Shown here one piece after another: positions 35,010-44,067 of a stretch of 64,000 nt of DNA. The notes below the pieces were generated by a model. The model was not told the origin of the DNA, ran no database searches, and saw only the letters and a list, made by a program, of their open reading frames with translations. How positions within the stretch are numbered: position 1 is the first letter of the stretch; each line of letters begins with the position of its first letter. The stretch lies in contig NZ_JACYFJ010000008.1 in NCBI RefSeq assembly GCF_014855495.1, positions 113,184 to 177,183 on the forward strand, in the 5' to 3' direction. The stretch comes from Euzebyella saccharophila. GTDB taxonomy: Bacteria > Bacteroidota > Bacteroidia > Flavobacteriales > Flavobacteriaceae. A program made the translations under genes and the position numbers.

Positions 35010-35588
35010 TTATGAAGAAGGCGGTTGGTAGGCAGGAACAAGATTGTCTTTGGCAGGAATCGTCTTTAGATAGGCAAAAATTGCCGCTATGTCATCATCG
35101 GTCAAATAGGAATAATGCTTTGGCATGGGCGGCATAATGGGGCGTGAATTTTCTTCTCCTTTATACTTCATATCTCTTAAGGCCTTGGTAAACTGTGCCA
35201 ATGACCAACTGCCAATACCGGTTTCGTGAGGCGTGAGATTGGCTGCATAACTGGTACCCCAAGGCCCCACGCCAGCCGTTAAATCTCCTGCAAATAATAC
35301 CCATGGTCCAATAGGCACATTTTCAGGAACTGGAGGTAATGGTTGTGAGGCATCAAAACCCATCATAAATTTATCCATATCATGAACAGGGCCTTGTGCT
35401 GTCATCTTCTTAGGTGTATGACAGTCGGTACAGCCCAATACATCTACCATATATTTTCCATGGTCAACTTGGTTTTTAATTTTATCTTCTTCACTAATGG
35501 CGGTGATGGGGTCTTCTTTAGGTTGGTCTTTGCAAGAAAGAAAAATTAGACTTGCGAATAAGATTAATGTTGGAATTGATGTTTTCAT
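35010..35588 (-). CDS. c-type cytochrome lipoprotein
   Basis: This 192-residue lipoprotein (lipobox LSC, Cys19) has one haem-binding motif C53-T-D-C56-H57. The likely axial Met is in IMPPMPKHY near 161-166, and the C-terminal helix is DDDIAAIFAYLKTIP. It is a periplasmic single-haem cytochrome, possibly an electron-transfer partner of a dehydrogenase; no partner gene is adjacent. The domain resembles cytochrome c domains found beside alcohol dehydrogenases. Confidence 0.85.
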   Translation of the reverse strand: MKTSIPTLILFASLIFLSCKDQPKEDPITAISEEDKIKNQVDHGKYMVDVLGCTDCHTPKKMTAQGPVHDMDKFMMGFDASQPLPPVPENVPIGPWVLFAGDLTAGVGPWGTSYAANLTPHETGIGSWSLAQFTKALRDMKYKGEENSRPIMPPMPKHYSYLTDDDIAAIFAYLKTIPAKDNLVPAYQPPSS

Positions 35589-35735
35589 AGTGGACGGTAT
35601 TTAAAGTCTTCTGATAAATTAATTTTTTTTAAAAGCCATTGTGCTCAAATTGTATCAATGGTGCCAAACCTTGTATAAGGGGAAGAAATAAGGGTCGGAC
35701 TTTGAAGGGGGAAGATAAGCTTGAAGGTGAATACC

Positions 35736-36186
35736 TTAAGACTGCTGAGGGGCCTTCGCAATTTCCATATCAAATTGATGGGCCGTGGCCAGCACTTGAT
35801 GAATCATATCTGGGTGTACTGATTTCTCTAAGGCATTTGGTTCGGAAATGTCCACCCCAAATTTTTCAAAAAAGCTTAGAAACCCTTTGGGACTATGAAT
35901 ACTAACAAATTTGCAAGGGTAAATTACTTTTGTTGTTGAAGGTGTGCAGCGTTCCTGGCGGTATATCTAGTGATTCTCCAGCTTTCAGGGTTTGTAGTGT
36001 ACCATTTACAAAGAATTCCATTTCACCTTCCATAATAAGAAAGGTTTCCTTGTATTTTTTGTGAATATGAGGTGGCGGTCCCTGGGCTCCAGCCGGGGTT
36101 TTAATCACTGTAAGATCATAATCTCCAGTGGTTGGGTGAAGGGTAACCTCTTGGCCCAATACCCAAAATGCCTGTAATTTTTTCAT
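35736..36186 (-). pseudogene. Cupin-domain protein, frameshifted
   Basis: From ATG 36186 the frame encodes about 94 residues of a cupin (GPPPHIHKKYKE, with GTLHTF as the second metal motif) and then meets TAG near 35902. The following frame continues the same protein: VSIHSPKGFLSFFEKFG to AKAPQQS and TAA at 35736. Removing one A near 35911 restores LQFVSIHSPKGF. The intact protein would be about 150 residues, the usual length of this family. Either a real 1-bp insertion or a sequencing error is possible. It is divergent from a TetR gene with shared operator-like repeats. Confidence 0.75.
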
Positions 36187-36190
36187 TTCA

Positions 36191-36206
36191 TGAGATTTTT
36201 GTCTCA
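36191..36206. promoter_or_regulatory. TetR operator-like palindrome next to the cupin start
   Basis: TGAGATTTTTGTCTCA is an interrupted palindrome (half-site TGAGA). It lies 5 nt upstream of the cupin ATG. Its TTTGTCTCA half (36198-36206) is repeated exactly at 36251-36259. Confidence 0.6.
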
Positions 36207-36245
36207 CAATGATAGTGTATTATTTTTTAGTTTCAAAATTTTATA

Positions 36246-36259
36246 AGACATTTGTCTCA
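36246..36259. promoter_or_regulatory. TetR operator-like palindrome overlapping the tetR start
   Basis: The core AGACATTTGTCT (36246-36257 approximately) is an inverted repeat, and TTTGTCTCA overlaps the ATG of the regulator gene at 36259. The spacing to the other copy is 53 bp, suggesting autorepression together with control of the cupin gene. Confidence 0.6.
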
Positions 36260-36843
36260 TGAGTGATTCGCATTTAAGTTCAGGGAGAAAGGCCCAAAAG
36301 CAACAGACACGACAAAAAATACTTAAGGCGGCAAATGATTTAGTGAAGAATCATAGTCCCCTAAATATGGATGAAATCGCCAAAGAAGCAGGTATTTCGA
36401 GGGCGACAATTTATAGGTATTATTCAAATGCCGAAGAAATTGCCACTGAACTCATTTTATACCTAAACGTACCTGATTCCGGTAAACTGATGTCTGATTG
36501 GGAGGGCCAAAATCTTTATGATGGCCTGAAGGGCATACAAAATGCCTATTTGGATTTCATATTCAATAATGAAATTCCTTCCAAAAAATTCTTAGGAGCC
36601 ATTCTTTCTTCTGCCGACCCAAAATTGGAACGAGGTCAAAATAGGATTACCTCGGTTCGTGAATTTTTAGCTTCTAAGGATATTCAGATGAATCCAGTGG
36701 AAAAAGAAAACCTAAGTGTTATCGCTACTTTGTTAATGGGTATTGAGGCAGTTATTGTTACCAAAGATGTATGTGGTCTTGACAATCAAAAATCTAGAGA
36801 GGTTCTAAATTGGGCATTGGACCGTATTTTGAAAGGTTTGTAG
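36259..36843 (+). CDS. TetR/AcrR-family transcriptional regulator
   Basis: This 194-residue protein has an N-terminal TetR helix-turn-helix (about 14-60): QQTRQKILKAANDLVK, MDEIAKEAGISRATIYRYY. The C-terminal ligand domain is not diagnostic. It is divergent from the frameshifted cupin gene, and the intergenic region carries repeated palindromes, so local repression of the cupin gene and itself is likely. Confidence 0.9.
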   Translation: MSDSHLSSGRKAQKQQTRQKILKAANDLVKNHSPLNMDEIAKEAGISRATIYRYYSNAEEIATELILYLNVPDSGKLMSDWEGQNLYDGLKGIQNAYLDFIFNNEIPSKKFLGAILSSADPKLERGQNRITSVREFLASKDIQMNPVEKENLSVIATLLMGIEAVIVTKDVCGLDNQKSREVLNWALDRILKGL

Positions 36844-36854
36844 TTTTTAATCAC

Positions 36855-36890
36855 AAAAATGCGACCCTAAGGCCGCATTTTTTGTTTTTC
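36855..36890 (+). terminator. Terminator after tetR
   Basis: AAAAATGCGACC (36855-36866) pairs with GGCCGCATTTTT (36871-36882) with one mismatch around CTAA. It is bidirectional, between convergent genes. Confidence 0.8.
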
Positions 36891-36904
36891 CAAGTGAACG
36901 AATA

Positions 36905-37618
36905 TTAATTCGCCATAGGAACCTCCATCAAGAGCACTTTGCTATCGGTTTCAAACTTGAAATCCAACTCTTTTGCCTCCGTAATTCCAAGTCCGTCCCT
37001 CCTTGATAATGCCACTTCGTTAACGGAAACCGAACCTTCCAAAACAAACACGTACAAGCCGTTGTTCTCATTTTTCATTATATAGTTGGTGGTTTTTCCT
37101 TGCTCAAAATCGCCTAAGTGAAACCACGCATCTTGATGAATCCAGACACCTTCGTCTTCGGCATTGGGTGATACAATTTGTCGAAAGGTATTTTCAGTAT
37201 CCTTTTCATCCAACGTAATTTGATCGTAGCGTGGGGTAACATTCACCTTATTGGGAATGACCCAAATCTGCAAGAATTTCACCAATTGATCATGGTTCTT
37301 GTTCTTTTCGCTATGTTGAATTCCCGAACCAGCGCTCATCACTTGTATATCCCCTTTCCTTATGACGGCGGTATTACCCATACTATCCTTGTGTTCCAAA
37401 TCGCCCTCCAGGGGTATGGAAATTATTTCCATATTACTGTGGCCATGGGTGCCAAAACCCATTCCTGCAGAAACCTCGTCATCGTTTAAAACCCTCAATA
37501 CCCCAAAATTCATTCTTTCGGGATTGTGATAATTACCAAAACTAAAGGTATGGTAGGTGTTGAGCCAACCGTGATTTGCATGGCCTCTGGTAGTTGCTTT
37601 ATGTATTATTGATTTCAT
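36905..37618 (-). CDS. Pirin-family protein (YhhW-like)
   Basis: This 237-residue bicupin is of the pirin/quercetin-dioxygenase type, with N-terminal SIIHKATTRGHANHGWLNTY, GFGTHGHSNMEIISI and SAGSGIQHSEKN. The metal-binding His residues lie in GTHGHSN, and QHSE is conserved. Such proteins bind Fe/Zn and some act as quercetinases or transcription cofactors. A second pirin lies in the same direction about 1 kb upstream, separated by a small GNAT gene. Confidence 0.88.
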   Translation of the reverse strand: MKSIIHKATTRGHANHGWLNTYHTFSFGNYHNPERMNFGVLRVLNDDEVSAGMGFGTHGHSNMEIISIPLEGDLEHKDSMGNTAVIRKGDIQVMSAGSGIQHSEKNKNHDQLVKFLQIWVIPNKVNVTPRYDQITLDEKDTENTFRQIVSPNAEDEGVWIHQDAWFHLGDFEQGKTTNYIMKNENNGLYVFVLEGSVSVNEVALSRRDGLGITEAKELDFKFETDSKVLLMEVPMAN

Positions 37619-37647
37619 GTTTGTATTTTAAAAAATTATGCTTTGCT

Positions 37648-37929
37648 TTAAGAAAGTACATCTTGAATATCCGGTTGTTTTTGAAAAACACTATTGGCAA
37701 ACGGACAAAGAGGTAGTACTTTTTTGTTTTTTTCTCGTGCGAAGAATACTAACTGCATTAACAATTTTTTTCCGGCCCCTTGACCTCTCAGACCATCGTC
37801 TACTTCGGTATGGTCAATAATCATTTTATTGGGTCCAGCCCAAGTATAGGTCATTGAAGCGAGTCGCTCGCCTTCACTTTCCATAAAGAATGCGCCTTTT
37901 TTACCGTTGTCTTCTTGTTGTACTTCCAT
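37648..37929 (-). CDS. Small GNAT-type N-acetyltransferase
   Basis: This 93-residue protein of the compact GNAT class (YjdJ-like) has ASMTYTWAGPNKMIIDHTEV, then DDGLRGQGAGKKLL, the acetyl-CoA pyrophosphate-binding loop, and the C-terminal CPFANSVFQK. It lies between two pirin genes, 15 nt after the upstream one, suggesting one transcript. Substrate unknown. Confidence 0.85.
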   Translation of the reverse strand: MEVQQEDNGKKGAFFMESEGERLASMTYTWAGPNKMIIDHTEVDDGLRGQGAGKKLLMQLVFFAREKNKKVLPLCPFANSVFQKQPDIQDVLS

Positions 37930-37944
37930 TATGATGAGATTAAG

Positions 37945-38823
37945 TTAGTCTTCTAAATATCCGAATTTTCCCATATTGAAATCTTCAATGGCTTGCACCA
38001 ATTCTTCCTTTGTATTCATTACAAAAGGACCTTGGGCCGCAATGGGCTCATCTATGGGCTCTCCACTAAGAATTAATACCACTGCCTCCTCAGTTGCCTT
38101 TATTTCAAAAAGTTCCCCGTCATTTTCAAATAACACGAAATGATCGGTAGGTACTTCTTCCGAGCCGTTAACCAAAATACTTCCCTCAATTACCAGTAAT
38201 GCCGTATTATAGGTCTGCGGAAAGCTAAAATCTGCAGAAGCCCCTTTTTGAAGTCGGGCGTTATACATATGTATAGGAGTGAATGAAGAAGCCGAACCTT
38301 TTATTCCTTTGTAATTGCCTGCAATTACCTCTATAGTTCCGGTGTTGTTTTCAAGCTCATATGATTTGATATCGTCTTGGTTAAGTGCCTGATATTTGGG
38401 TTTTGACATTTTATCCTTCCCAGGAAGGTTCACCCAAAGTTGCACCATTTGAAAATCGCCACCAGTTTTTGAAAATTCCTCTTCATGGTATTCCTTATGT
38501 AGTACTCCAGAAGCTGCCGTCATCCACTGAACGCCACCTTCACCAATAACGCCGCCCCCGCCGGCACTATCATGGTGGGCCACTTTTCCTTTATAGGCAA
38601 TGGTCACCGTTTCAAAACCGCGATGCGGGTGTACACCTACACCTTTTGGTTGCTCAGAAGGAGGAAAATAAAATTTGGAGTTGTAGTCCAATAAAATAAA
38701 CGGACTCATTCGCTCCATAGTCAGTCTAAAACTACTGGGAATAAAGTTATGAACCCTAAATCCATCGCCTACAAAGTGGGGTGGTCTTGGGGGCACTACC
38801 AATTCTATATTTCTTGTACTCAT
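37945..38823 (-). CDS. Pirin-family protein
   Basis: This 292-residue pirin has the metal-site His residues in GVGVHPHRGFETVTI and HHDSAGGGGVIGEGGVQWM, and the downstream motif SGVLHKEYHEEE. The domain is a double-stranded bicupin. Upstream, in the same direction, lies a Crp-type regulator. Pirins are often redox-sensing or metal-dependent. Confidence 0.9.
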   Translation of the reverse strand: MSTRNIELVVPPRPPHFVGDGFRVHNFIPSSFRLTMERMSPFILLDYNSKFYFPPSEQPKGVGVHPHRGFETVTIAYKGKVAHHDSAGGGGVIGEGGVQWMTAASGVLHKEYHEEEFSKTGGDFQMVQLWVNLPGKDKMSKPKYQALNQDDIKSYELENNTGTIEVIAGNYKGIKGSASSFTPIHMYNARLQKGASADFSFPQTYNTALLVIEGSILVNGSEEVPTDHFVLFENDGELFEIKATEEAVVLILSGEPIDEPIAAQGPFVMNTKEELVQAIEDFNMGKFGYLED

Positions 38824-38939
38824 GATTCTTTTGTTTTATGGTACCAAAATTACAAGACAACAGATAGCTGCGCATTGACTTATGTTAAGAAAGTAATCTG
38901 CCCGAAAATAAAGGGCTAAGAAAGTTAATAGGTGATAGT

Positions 38940-39536
38940 TTACCCTTGCTTGAAGTTTTCTTTGGCTAAATCTCTACGTACCCTACTGAGACTTTCAGGT
39001 GCAATACCCAAATAGGAAGCTACCATCCATTGGGGAACCCGTAGGAGTACATCTGGGTGTAATTTGATAAAATCGAGGTAGCGCGTTTTTGCCGATGCCC
39101 CTAAAAGCAGCTTCACGCGCTTGTTCAAATGCCGGATGTGATTGTGGAGCAGCCGGTCGTTCAATTTTCGAAAAGAGGGGCCAAGGGCCGAAATTTTATC
39201 GACAAATTCGGTATCTAAGAGTATCACATCCGTCTCTTCAATGGCATCTATGTAATAATCGGAGGGTTCATTGAAATAGATGCTACCGCGATCACTTACC
39301 AACCAGTTTTCAGGAGCAAACTGCAGGATGTCCTCTTTTCCTTTTTCATTGAGGGCGTACATACGCAACAATCCTTTTTCAACAAAAAAAGTAAGCTTAC
39401 ATATTTCTCCGGCTTGCAGGAGTAATTCCTCCTTTTTAACTTTTTTGGTACGGATACCGTCACAAAGTTGGTTAATGGCTTCGTTGGGAAGGCCCCATTG
39501 TTGATTCAAATACTTTTTAAAATTGAGGAGTTCCAC
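38940..39536 (-). CDS. Crp/Fnr-type transcriptional regulator
   Basis: From a GTG start this 198-residue protein has a cyclic-nucleotide-binding beta-roll (about 20-120, CKLTFFVEKGLLRMYALNEKG) and a winged-helix-like C-terminus with PQWMVASYLGIAPESLSRVRR. The conserved Arg that contacts cAMP phosphate is not obvious, so it may not respond to cAMP. It follows the isomerase gene by 11 nt in the same direction. It may control the nearby pirin/GNAT genes. Confidence 0.85.
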   Translation of the reverse strand: MELLNFKKYLNQQWGLPNEAINQLCDGIRTKKVKKEELLLQAGEICKLTFFVEKGLLRMYALNEKGKEDILQFAPENWLVSDRGSIYFNEPSDYYIDAIEETDVILLDTEFVDKISALGPSFRKLNDRLLHNHIRHLNKRVKLLLGASAKTRYLDFIKLHPDVLLRVPQWMVASYLGIAPESLSRVRRDLAKENFKQG

Positions 39537-39547
39537 TGGCTGTTGTT

Positions 39548-40513
39548 TTACTTACCGTTAAGTGCCTTAGTGACCACCTCTCTTGTTTTTTCGTAACATG
39601 TTTTCATAAGGGTGGGAGCATCCATAGTATTCCAATAGGTTTTATTGAACAATTCCACTGAAAATCCACCTCTAAAACCCGCTTGGTAGAGTTTGGGAAT
39701 GATGGTCTCAAAATCGCAAACACCATCACCAGGCAAAACCCTATCGGCATCGGTCAATAAATTAAAGGCTGGAGTAGCTGGGTAATCGTTCATGTGGATT
39801 ACCGGAAGTTTTCCTGCATTGATCAAGTCTAGGGTATCCCAATCATTGCCACCTCTGTGTACATGGTAAAAATCGAGCAGCATGGTAGCTTTTGGGTGAC
39901 CGGTGGCAATGGCAATCTGGGTACAGTCCGATATTTTGTGAAGGGCACCCATTCCCCAAAGTTCTAAAATAGGGGTAACTCCGGTCTCGTCTCCCAGTTC
40001 TAGAATTGCTGCGTAACGTTCAGCGTATTGATCGTATTTATTGGGGTCTATTTTTTCGATTCCCTGTACCGGCGTAGCGATGAATTTCCCGCCAAGTTCC
40101 TTAGTGATTTCCATTTCATCCTTTAGTTGTGCTAGGGCTTTTGATCTCTCTTCGGCATTGTCACTACACCATTTTGAGAAGCCGATAATGTTTTCGAGTA
40201 CCAAGTTATACTCCTTCAGCTTACTTCTTAACGTAGCGGTAGAACCTCCTTTTTCAAGAAAGGTTTTAATATCGCTCATCCACATTTCTATACCATCAAA
40301 ACCGGCATTGGCAATCAAGTCAATCTGAGTATCTGCAGGTAGTTTGTAATGCAACAAGGTGCTGCAATTCATGCTAATTCTGAACGGTAGCTTTTCTTCT
40401 AGAAGACTGATTTTATCGAATGCTAAATGGGTAAAAGATAGGTTGCTTATGGCGGCTGTAGCTCCCAGAGCTATGGAGCCCAATGCTTTTCTTCGGTTGA
40501 TGTTGGTGGACAT
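39548..40513 (-). CDS. Secreted sugar phosphate isomerase/epimerase-like (TIM barrel)
   Basis: This 321-residue protein has a twin-arginine-type N-terminus, NRRKALGSIALGATAA. The rest is a xylose-isomerase-like TIM barrel with repeated metal-site residues, for example GFDGIEMWMSDI, ATPVQGIEKID, LELWGMGALH and LLDFYHVHRGGNDW. Family members isomerise or epimerise sugars. Its neighbours are a serine hydrolase and a sulfatase on the same strand, so a role in degrading a sulfated sugar is a possible context reading. Confidence 0.82.
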   Translation of the reverse strand: MSTNINRRKALGSIALGATAAISNLSFTHLAFDKISLLEEKLPFRISMNCSTLLHYKLPADTQIDLIANAGFDGIEMWMSDIKTFLEKGGSTATLRSKLKEYNLVLENIIGFSKWCSDNAEERSKALAQLKDEMEITKELGGKFIATPVQGIEKIDPNKYDQYAERYAAILELGDETGVTPILELWGMGALHKISDCTQIAIATGHPKATMLLDFYHVHRGGNDWDTLDLINAGKLPVIHMNDYPATPAFNLLTDADRVLPGDGVCDFETIIPKLYQAGFRGGFSVELFNKTYWNTMDAPTLMKTCYEKTREVVTKALNGK

Positions 40514-40559
40514 GGAGAGGAATTAAAGAGTTAAATTTAGTGAAAGGTTTGGTTAAAAC

Positions 40560-41651
40560 TTAGAATATGGGCAAAATAGCCTTTTGCATGATGGTAAAGG
40601 GAAGCTTGTCTTCCGGCAAATTATATGCACCTCCTGTAAATACTACCACCATTTCTTCTTCTGGAATGACAAAAATATACTGTCCGCCATTGCCCGTAGC
40701 GGTTTTGGAAATATGTATGTTGCCATTGGACTGAAGCGGAATGTTCCACCACAAATAACCATAGTCTAAATTGGTGATTTTTGTTTTGGGGGTGGTGGCC
40801 TCCATTATCCAATTTGATGATACAAGTTGATTGCCTTTCCAGTTGCCCTGATACGCTACCAATAATCCCAATTTGGCAAGGTCTCGAGAGCGGAGGTACA
40901 ATCTTTTACCTGAGGTGATGACTTTTTTATCACTGGTATGTCCCCATTTTTGATGGGTAATTCCCATAGGTTCAAAAAGATATTCTTTGGCGAATTCATC
41001 AACTTCCATTCCCGTGACTATCTTGATAATTTCAGCAAGTAGTACCGTTCCCATGGAACAGTAATTGGATACCGTTCCCGGTTCATTTACCAATGGCAAT
41101 TGAAGCGTGGTGGCTATCCAGTCTTTCTTCTTATGGACACGGTCTTCCTGCCCTTTGGATTTTTTGTCCCAATCATTGCAATCGAGTCCGCTACTCATGG
41201 TAAGCAAATCTGCAATGGTAATATTCCTCTTTTCGCTCCAATCCACATCGGAATAGACGGTACCAAAATACTTTTCTATGGAATCATCTACGCTTTTAAT
41301 AAATCCTTTATCTATGGCTATCCCAACCAATAAGGCTCGAATACTTTTGGTTACGGATCGTAGGTCATGGACTTCTTCAGGTTTTTGACCGTTAAAATAT
41401 TCTTCCAATAGCAATTGCCCGTCCTTAAGAACCAGCATACTGTGAATATAATTTTTTTGCTCATTAAGTTGTTGCAGCAGCTTGAATAGCTTGGTGGTAT
41501 CTGTGGTGAACTCTAAAAGGGAGGCTACTTCAAGTCCGTCATTTTTTTGAATTGGAGGAGTATAGTTGTAACTGGATTGCGTGTACGCCCGAACTGAGCA
41601 CAAGACGCTTATAATAATCAGTAGTTGAATAAATCCGCTTTTCAAATACAT
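40560..41651 (-). CDS. Secreted serine hydrolase (beta-lactamase family)
   Basis: From ATG 41651 the protein has 363 residues and a signal peptide ending near RAYTQ. The SxxK motif is SVTK (in DLRSVTKSIRALLVG), the Tyr element is YCS (in VSNYCSMGTVLL), and TGNGG is the third motif region. The ATG overlaps the last base of the upstream sulfatase stop, implying coupled translation. A polysaccharide- or peptide-directed role is unknown. Confidence 0.82.
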   Translation of the reverse strand: MYLKSGFIQLLIIISVLCSVRAYTQSSYNYTPPIQKNDGLEVASLLEFTTDTTKLFKLLQQLNEQKNYIHSMLVLKDGQLLLEEYFNGQKPEEVHDLRSVTKSIRALLVGIAIDKGFIKSVDDSIEKYFGTVYSDVDWSEKRNITIADLLTMSSGLDCNDWDKKSKGQEDRVHKKKDWIATTLQLPLVNEPGTVSNYCSMGTVLLAEIIKIVTGMEVDEFAKEYLFEPMGITHQKWGHTSDKKVITSGKRLYLRSRDLAKLGLLVAYQGNWKGNQLVSSNWIMEATTPKTKITNLDYGYLWWNIPLQSNGNIHISKTATGNGGQYIFVIPEEEMVVVFTGGAYNLPEDKLPFTIMQKAILPIF

Positions 41652-43411
41652 TAATCTAGTTTTTCCATTTCTATCCAAAATGGCATAATATTTTTGCCTC
41701 CTTGAGAGTAAAAGGCTATTAAGTCTGTTTCCATGGCTGGAAAATACACCTCTTTCATTTCGATGACATCGGTTTGTTCGGCTTCATGTATCATTTGTCT
41801 AATGAGAGAATTTGTTTCTACATACATTTTACCGTTAGGGTCAATCGGCTTTATAAACTTAAATTTTAGATTATAGGTGCCCTCTTGAATGCTTACTCGC
41901 CATTTACCGAAAATCTCTTCTTGACTCCAAATGCCTCTTTCTCCTCCTGCATCGTTTCTATTGAGGATAGCAGGGTTTTCTTTTTGATGGCCCAGTTCAA
42001 TTCTGGGAGCGTTCACCAAATGTTCAGAGCTTATTAACTCTTTGTATGCATTGTCCAATTCCATTTTTAATTGCGCTGCCAATTCCTTGTTTTTGGAGAT
42101 TATATTCTCTTGCTCAAAGGGGTCTTTGTGAAGATTGTAAAGTTCAAATTTTTCCAAGGGAGCATTGTAATCAACATTTCCCATCAGCTTATGTTCACCT
42201 TGGATTATAGACATGTTTTGGTATAACTCAGGATATTTTCTAGTCCAATAAAAAAATAGGGGTCTGTCTTCCCAATCTACCGTGTTGCCATTTATCAAGG
42301 GGAGTAGGTCCTTTCCATCGATTGTACGGTCTTTTGGTATGGAGGCGCCACACAGTGAGGCTAGGGTTGGCAATACATCCATATGAACTGCTGTTGTTTC
42401 TATATCAACATTTTTCTTTTTAAAAGATTTGGGGAATTTCATAAAAAAAGGCACCCGAACACCGCCTTGGTATACCTTACCTTTTCTACCCTTCAGTCCG
42501 GCTACATATCGTCTTTGTTGAGGACCATTGTCGGTCATAAAAATCACGACTGTATCCTCTTCCAATTTCAATTCCCTCAACTTTTGCAACAAAAGGCCAA
42601 TATTGTCATCAATATTCGAAACCATAGCATATACCTTTCTGGCATCTTCCTTGTCTTTCTCCGACATTTCTAGGAAAGGTTGCCCACTGGCATCAAAGCC
42701 AGAAGTGGGGTCTATTTGTTTATATTTCTTATAATACTGCTCCGGAACTTGAAGAGGCGTGTGGGGGGCATTGAAAGAAAGGTAGCAAAAGAAAGGTTCA
42801 TCTTTGTTATCTTCAATAAAGCGAATTGCTTGTTGAGTAAAAATGTCGGAACAATAGCCTTCATATTTTTGTTGTTGATTATTATGCCATAGAACGGGAT
42901 CGAAATAGCTTCTGTCTTTTTGAAAATAAGTGGTTATGTCGCCTACTTGACCCATGCCGCCTGAAAGATGGATAACCGATTCATCAAAACCTTGGTCACT
43001 AGGTCTGCTGGGGTAATTATCGCCTAGATGCCATTTGCCAAAAATACCAGTCTTATAGCTGGTAGTTTTAAGGATTTCAGCAATTGTAACTTCTTCCGTA
43101 GCCATTGTAGCCCCACCATTGTAGGTGTCCCTAATGCCCGTGCGAAGGGAATATCTACCGGTCATCAAACTCGACCGGGTTGGGGCACATACAGGAGAAA
43201 CGTAAAATTGGTTAAATCTGACGCTTTCTTTTGCCAATTGGTCAATGACTGGTGTTTTTACATGTGGATTACCGGTAAAACCTAAATCCCCATAGCCTTG
43301 ATCATCAGTAATGATAAGGATTACATTAGGTTTTTTAGGGGATTGCGAAATGGAATAAAAGGGTTGTAAGAGATAACAACAAGCGAGAATAAATTTAAGC
43401 GAACGGTACAT
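41651..43411 (-). CDS. Formylglycine-type sulfatase
   Basis: From ATG 43411 the protein has 586 residues with a signal peptide ending near SQS. The active-site C75-A-P-T-R (in PVCAPTRSSLMTGRYSLRTG) is the S1-family FGly motif in which Cys is converted to formylglycine. Metal-site Asp residues sit in ITDDQGYGDLG. The C-terminal part has extra beta strands. The likely substrate is a sulfated polysaccharide of algal origin, given the marine flavobacterial context, but the S1 subfamily cannot be fixed. Confidence 0.92.
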   Translation of the reverse strand: MYRSLKFILACCYLLQPFYSISQSPKKPNVILIITDDQGYGDLGFTGNPHVKTPVIDQLAKESVRFNQFYVSPVCAPTRSSLMTGRYSLRTGIRDTYNGGATMATEEVTIAEILKTTSYKTGIFGKWHLGDNYPSRPSDQGFDESVIHLSGGMGQVGDITTYFQKDRSYFDPVLWHNNQQQKYEGYCSDIFTQQAIRFIEDNKDEPFFCYLSFNAPHTPLQVPEQYYKKYKQIDPTSGFDASGQPFLEMSEKDKEDARKVYAMVSNIDDNIGLLLQKLRELKLEEDTVVIFMTDNGPQQRRYVAGLKGRKGKVYQGGVRVPFFMKFPKSFKKKNVDIETTAVHMDVLPTLASLCGASIPKDRTIDGKDLLPLINGNTVDWEDRPLFFYWTRKYPELYQNMSIIQGEHKLMGNVDYNAPLEKFELYNLHKDPFEQENIISKNKELAAQLKMELDNAYKELISSEHLVNAPRIELGHQKENPAILNRNDAGGERGIWSQEEIFGKWRVSIQEGTYNLKFKFIKPIDPNGKMYVETNSLIRQMIHEAEQTDVIEMKEVYFPAMETDLIAFYSQGGKNIMPFWIEMEKLD

Positions 43412-43473
43412 GAAATTGGTTGTTTGGTAAGTGTTGAAGATAACCAATTTTAAAGTTAGCTAAAATTGAAATT

Positions 43474-44046
43474 CTAGAGCTCTTTTAAAACTTTACACGG
43501 GTTTCCAACGGCCAATACATTATGGGGAATATTTTTGTTTACTCCGCTTCCTGCGCCTATGGTTACGTTATCGCCTATAGTTACTCCCGGAAAAATAATC
43601 GAGTTGCCACCGATCCATACGTTATCGCCAATAGTTACAGGTTTTGCGGAAGTAAGATAACTGGCACCACCCTCATTTTTAATGATACGGTCCGAGGCTT
43701 TAAGTGGATGAGAAGCCGTGTAGATTTGAACATAGGGGGCAATAAGTCCGTTTTTGCCAATAGTTATCCTATTGTTGTCCAGAAACATGCAATTGGTATT
43801 GACAAAAGTGTTGCTGCCAATGGAAATGTTTTCGCCGTAATCGCAGAAAAAGGGCGTCTCTATCCAAACACCCTCTTGTATACTTCCCAACATTTCCGAA
43901 AGTATACGTTGACGTTCATCCGTTAATTGTGAGTCAAGCAGGTTGTATTGTTTCATGAGCCTTCTGGCCTTGTGGTACATGGCGAGTAATTCAGGGTCTC
44001 GGGAATTATAGTTCATTCCCTGCAACATCTTTTCCTTTTCGGTCAT
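43474..44046 (-). CDS. Hexapeptide-repeat sugar O-acetyltransferase (maltose acetyltransferase family)
   Basis: This 190-residue left-handed beta-helix protein has repeated hexapeptide strands ([58 protein letters not shown]). An N-terminal acetyltransferase cap is seen in [17 protein letters not shown]. The catalytic His is in YTASHPL. The enzyme acetylates sugars such as maltose or galactosides. Confidence 0.9.
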   Translation of the reverse strand: MTEKEKMLQGMNYNSRDPELLAMYHKARRLMKQYNLLDSQLTDERQRILSEMLGSIQEGVWIETPFFCDYGENISIGSNTFVNTNCMFLDNNRITIGKNGLIAPYVQIYTASHPLKASDRIIKNEGGASYLTSAKPVTIGDNVWIGGNSIIFPGVTIGDNVTIGAGSGVNKNIPHNVLAVGNPCKVLKEL

Positions 44047-44067
44047 GATTTTAGTAGAATGTTGGTT

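Noticed and set aside
35639..35905. Plus-strand 88-codon frame
   Set aside because: It is antisense to the shifted 3' half of the cupin gene, which gives a recognisable protein tail.
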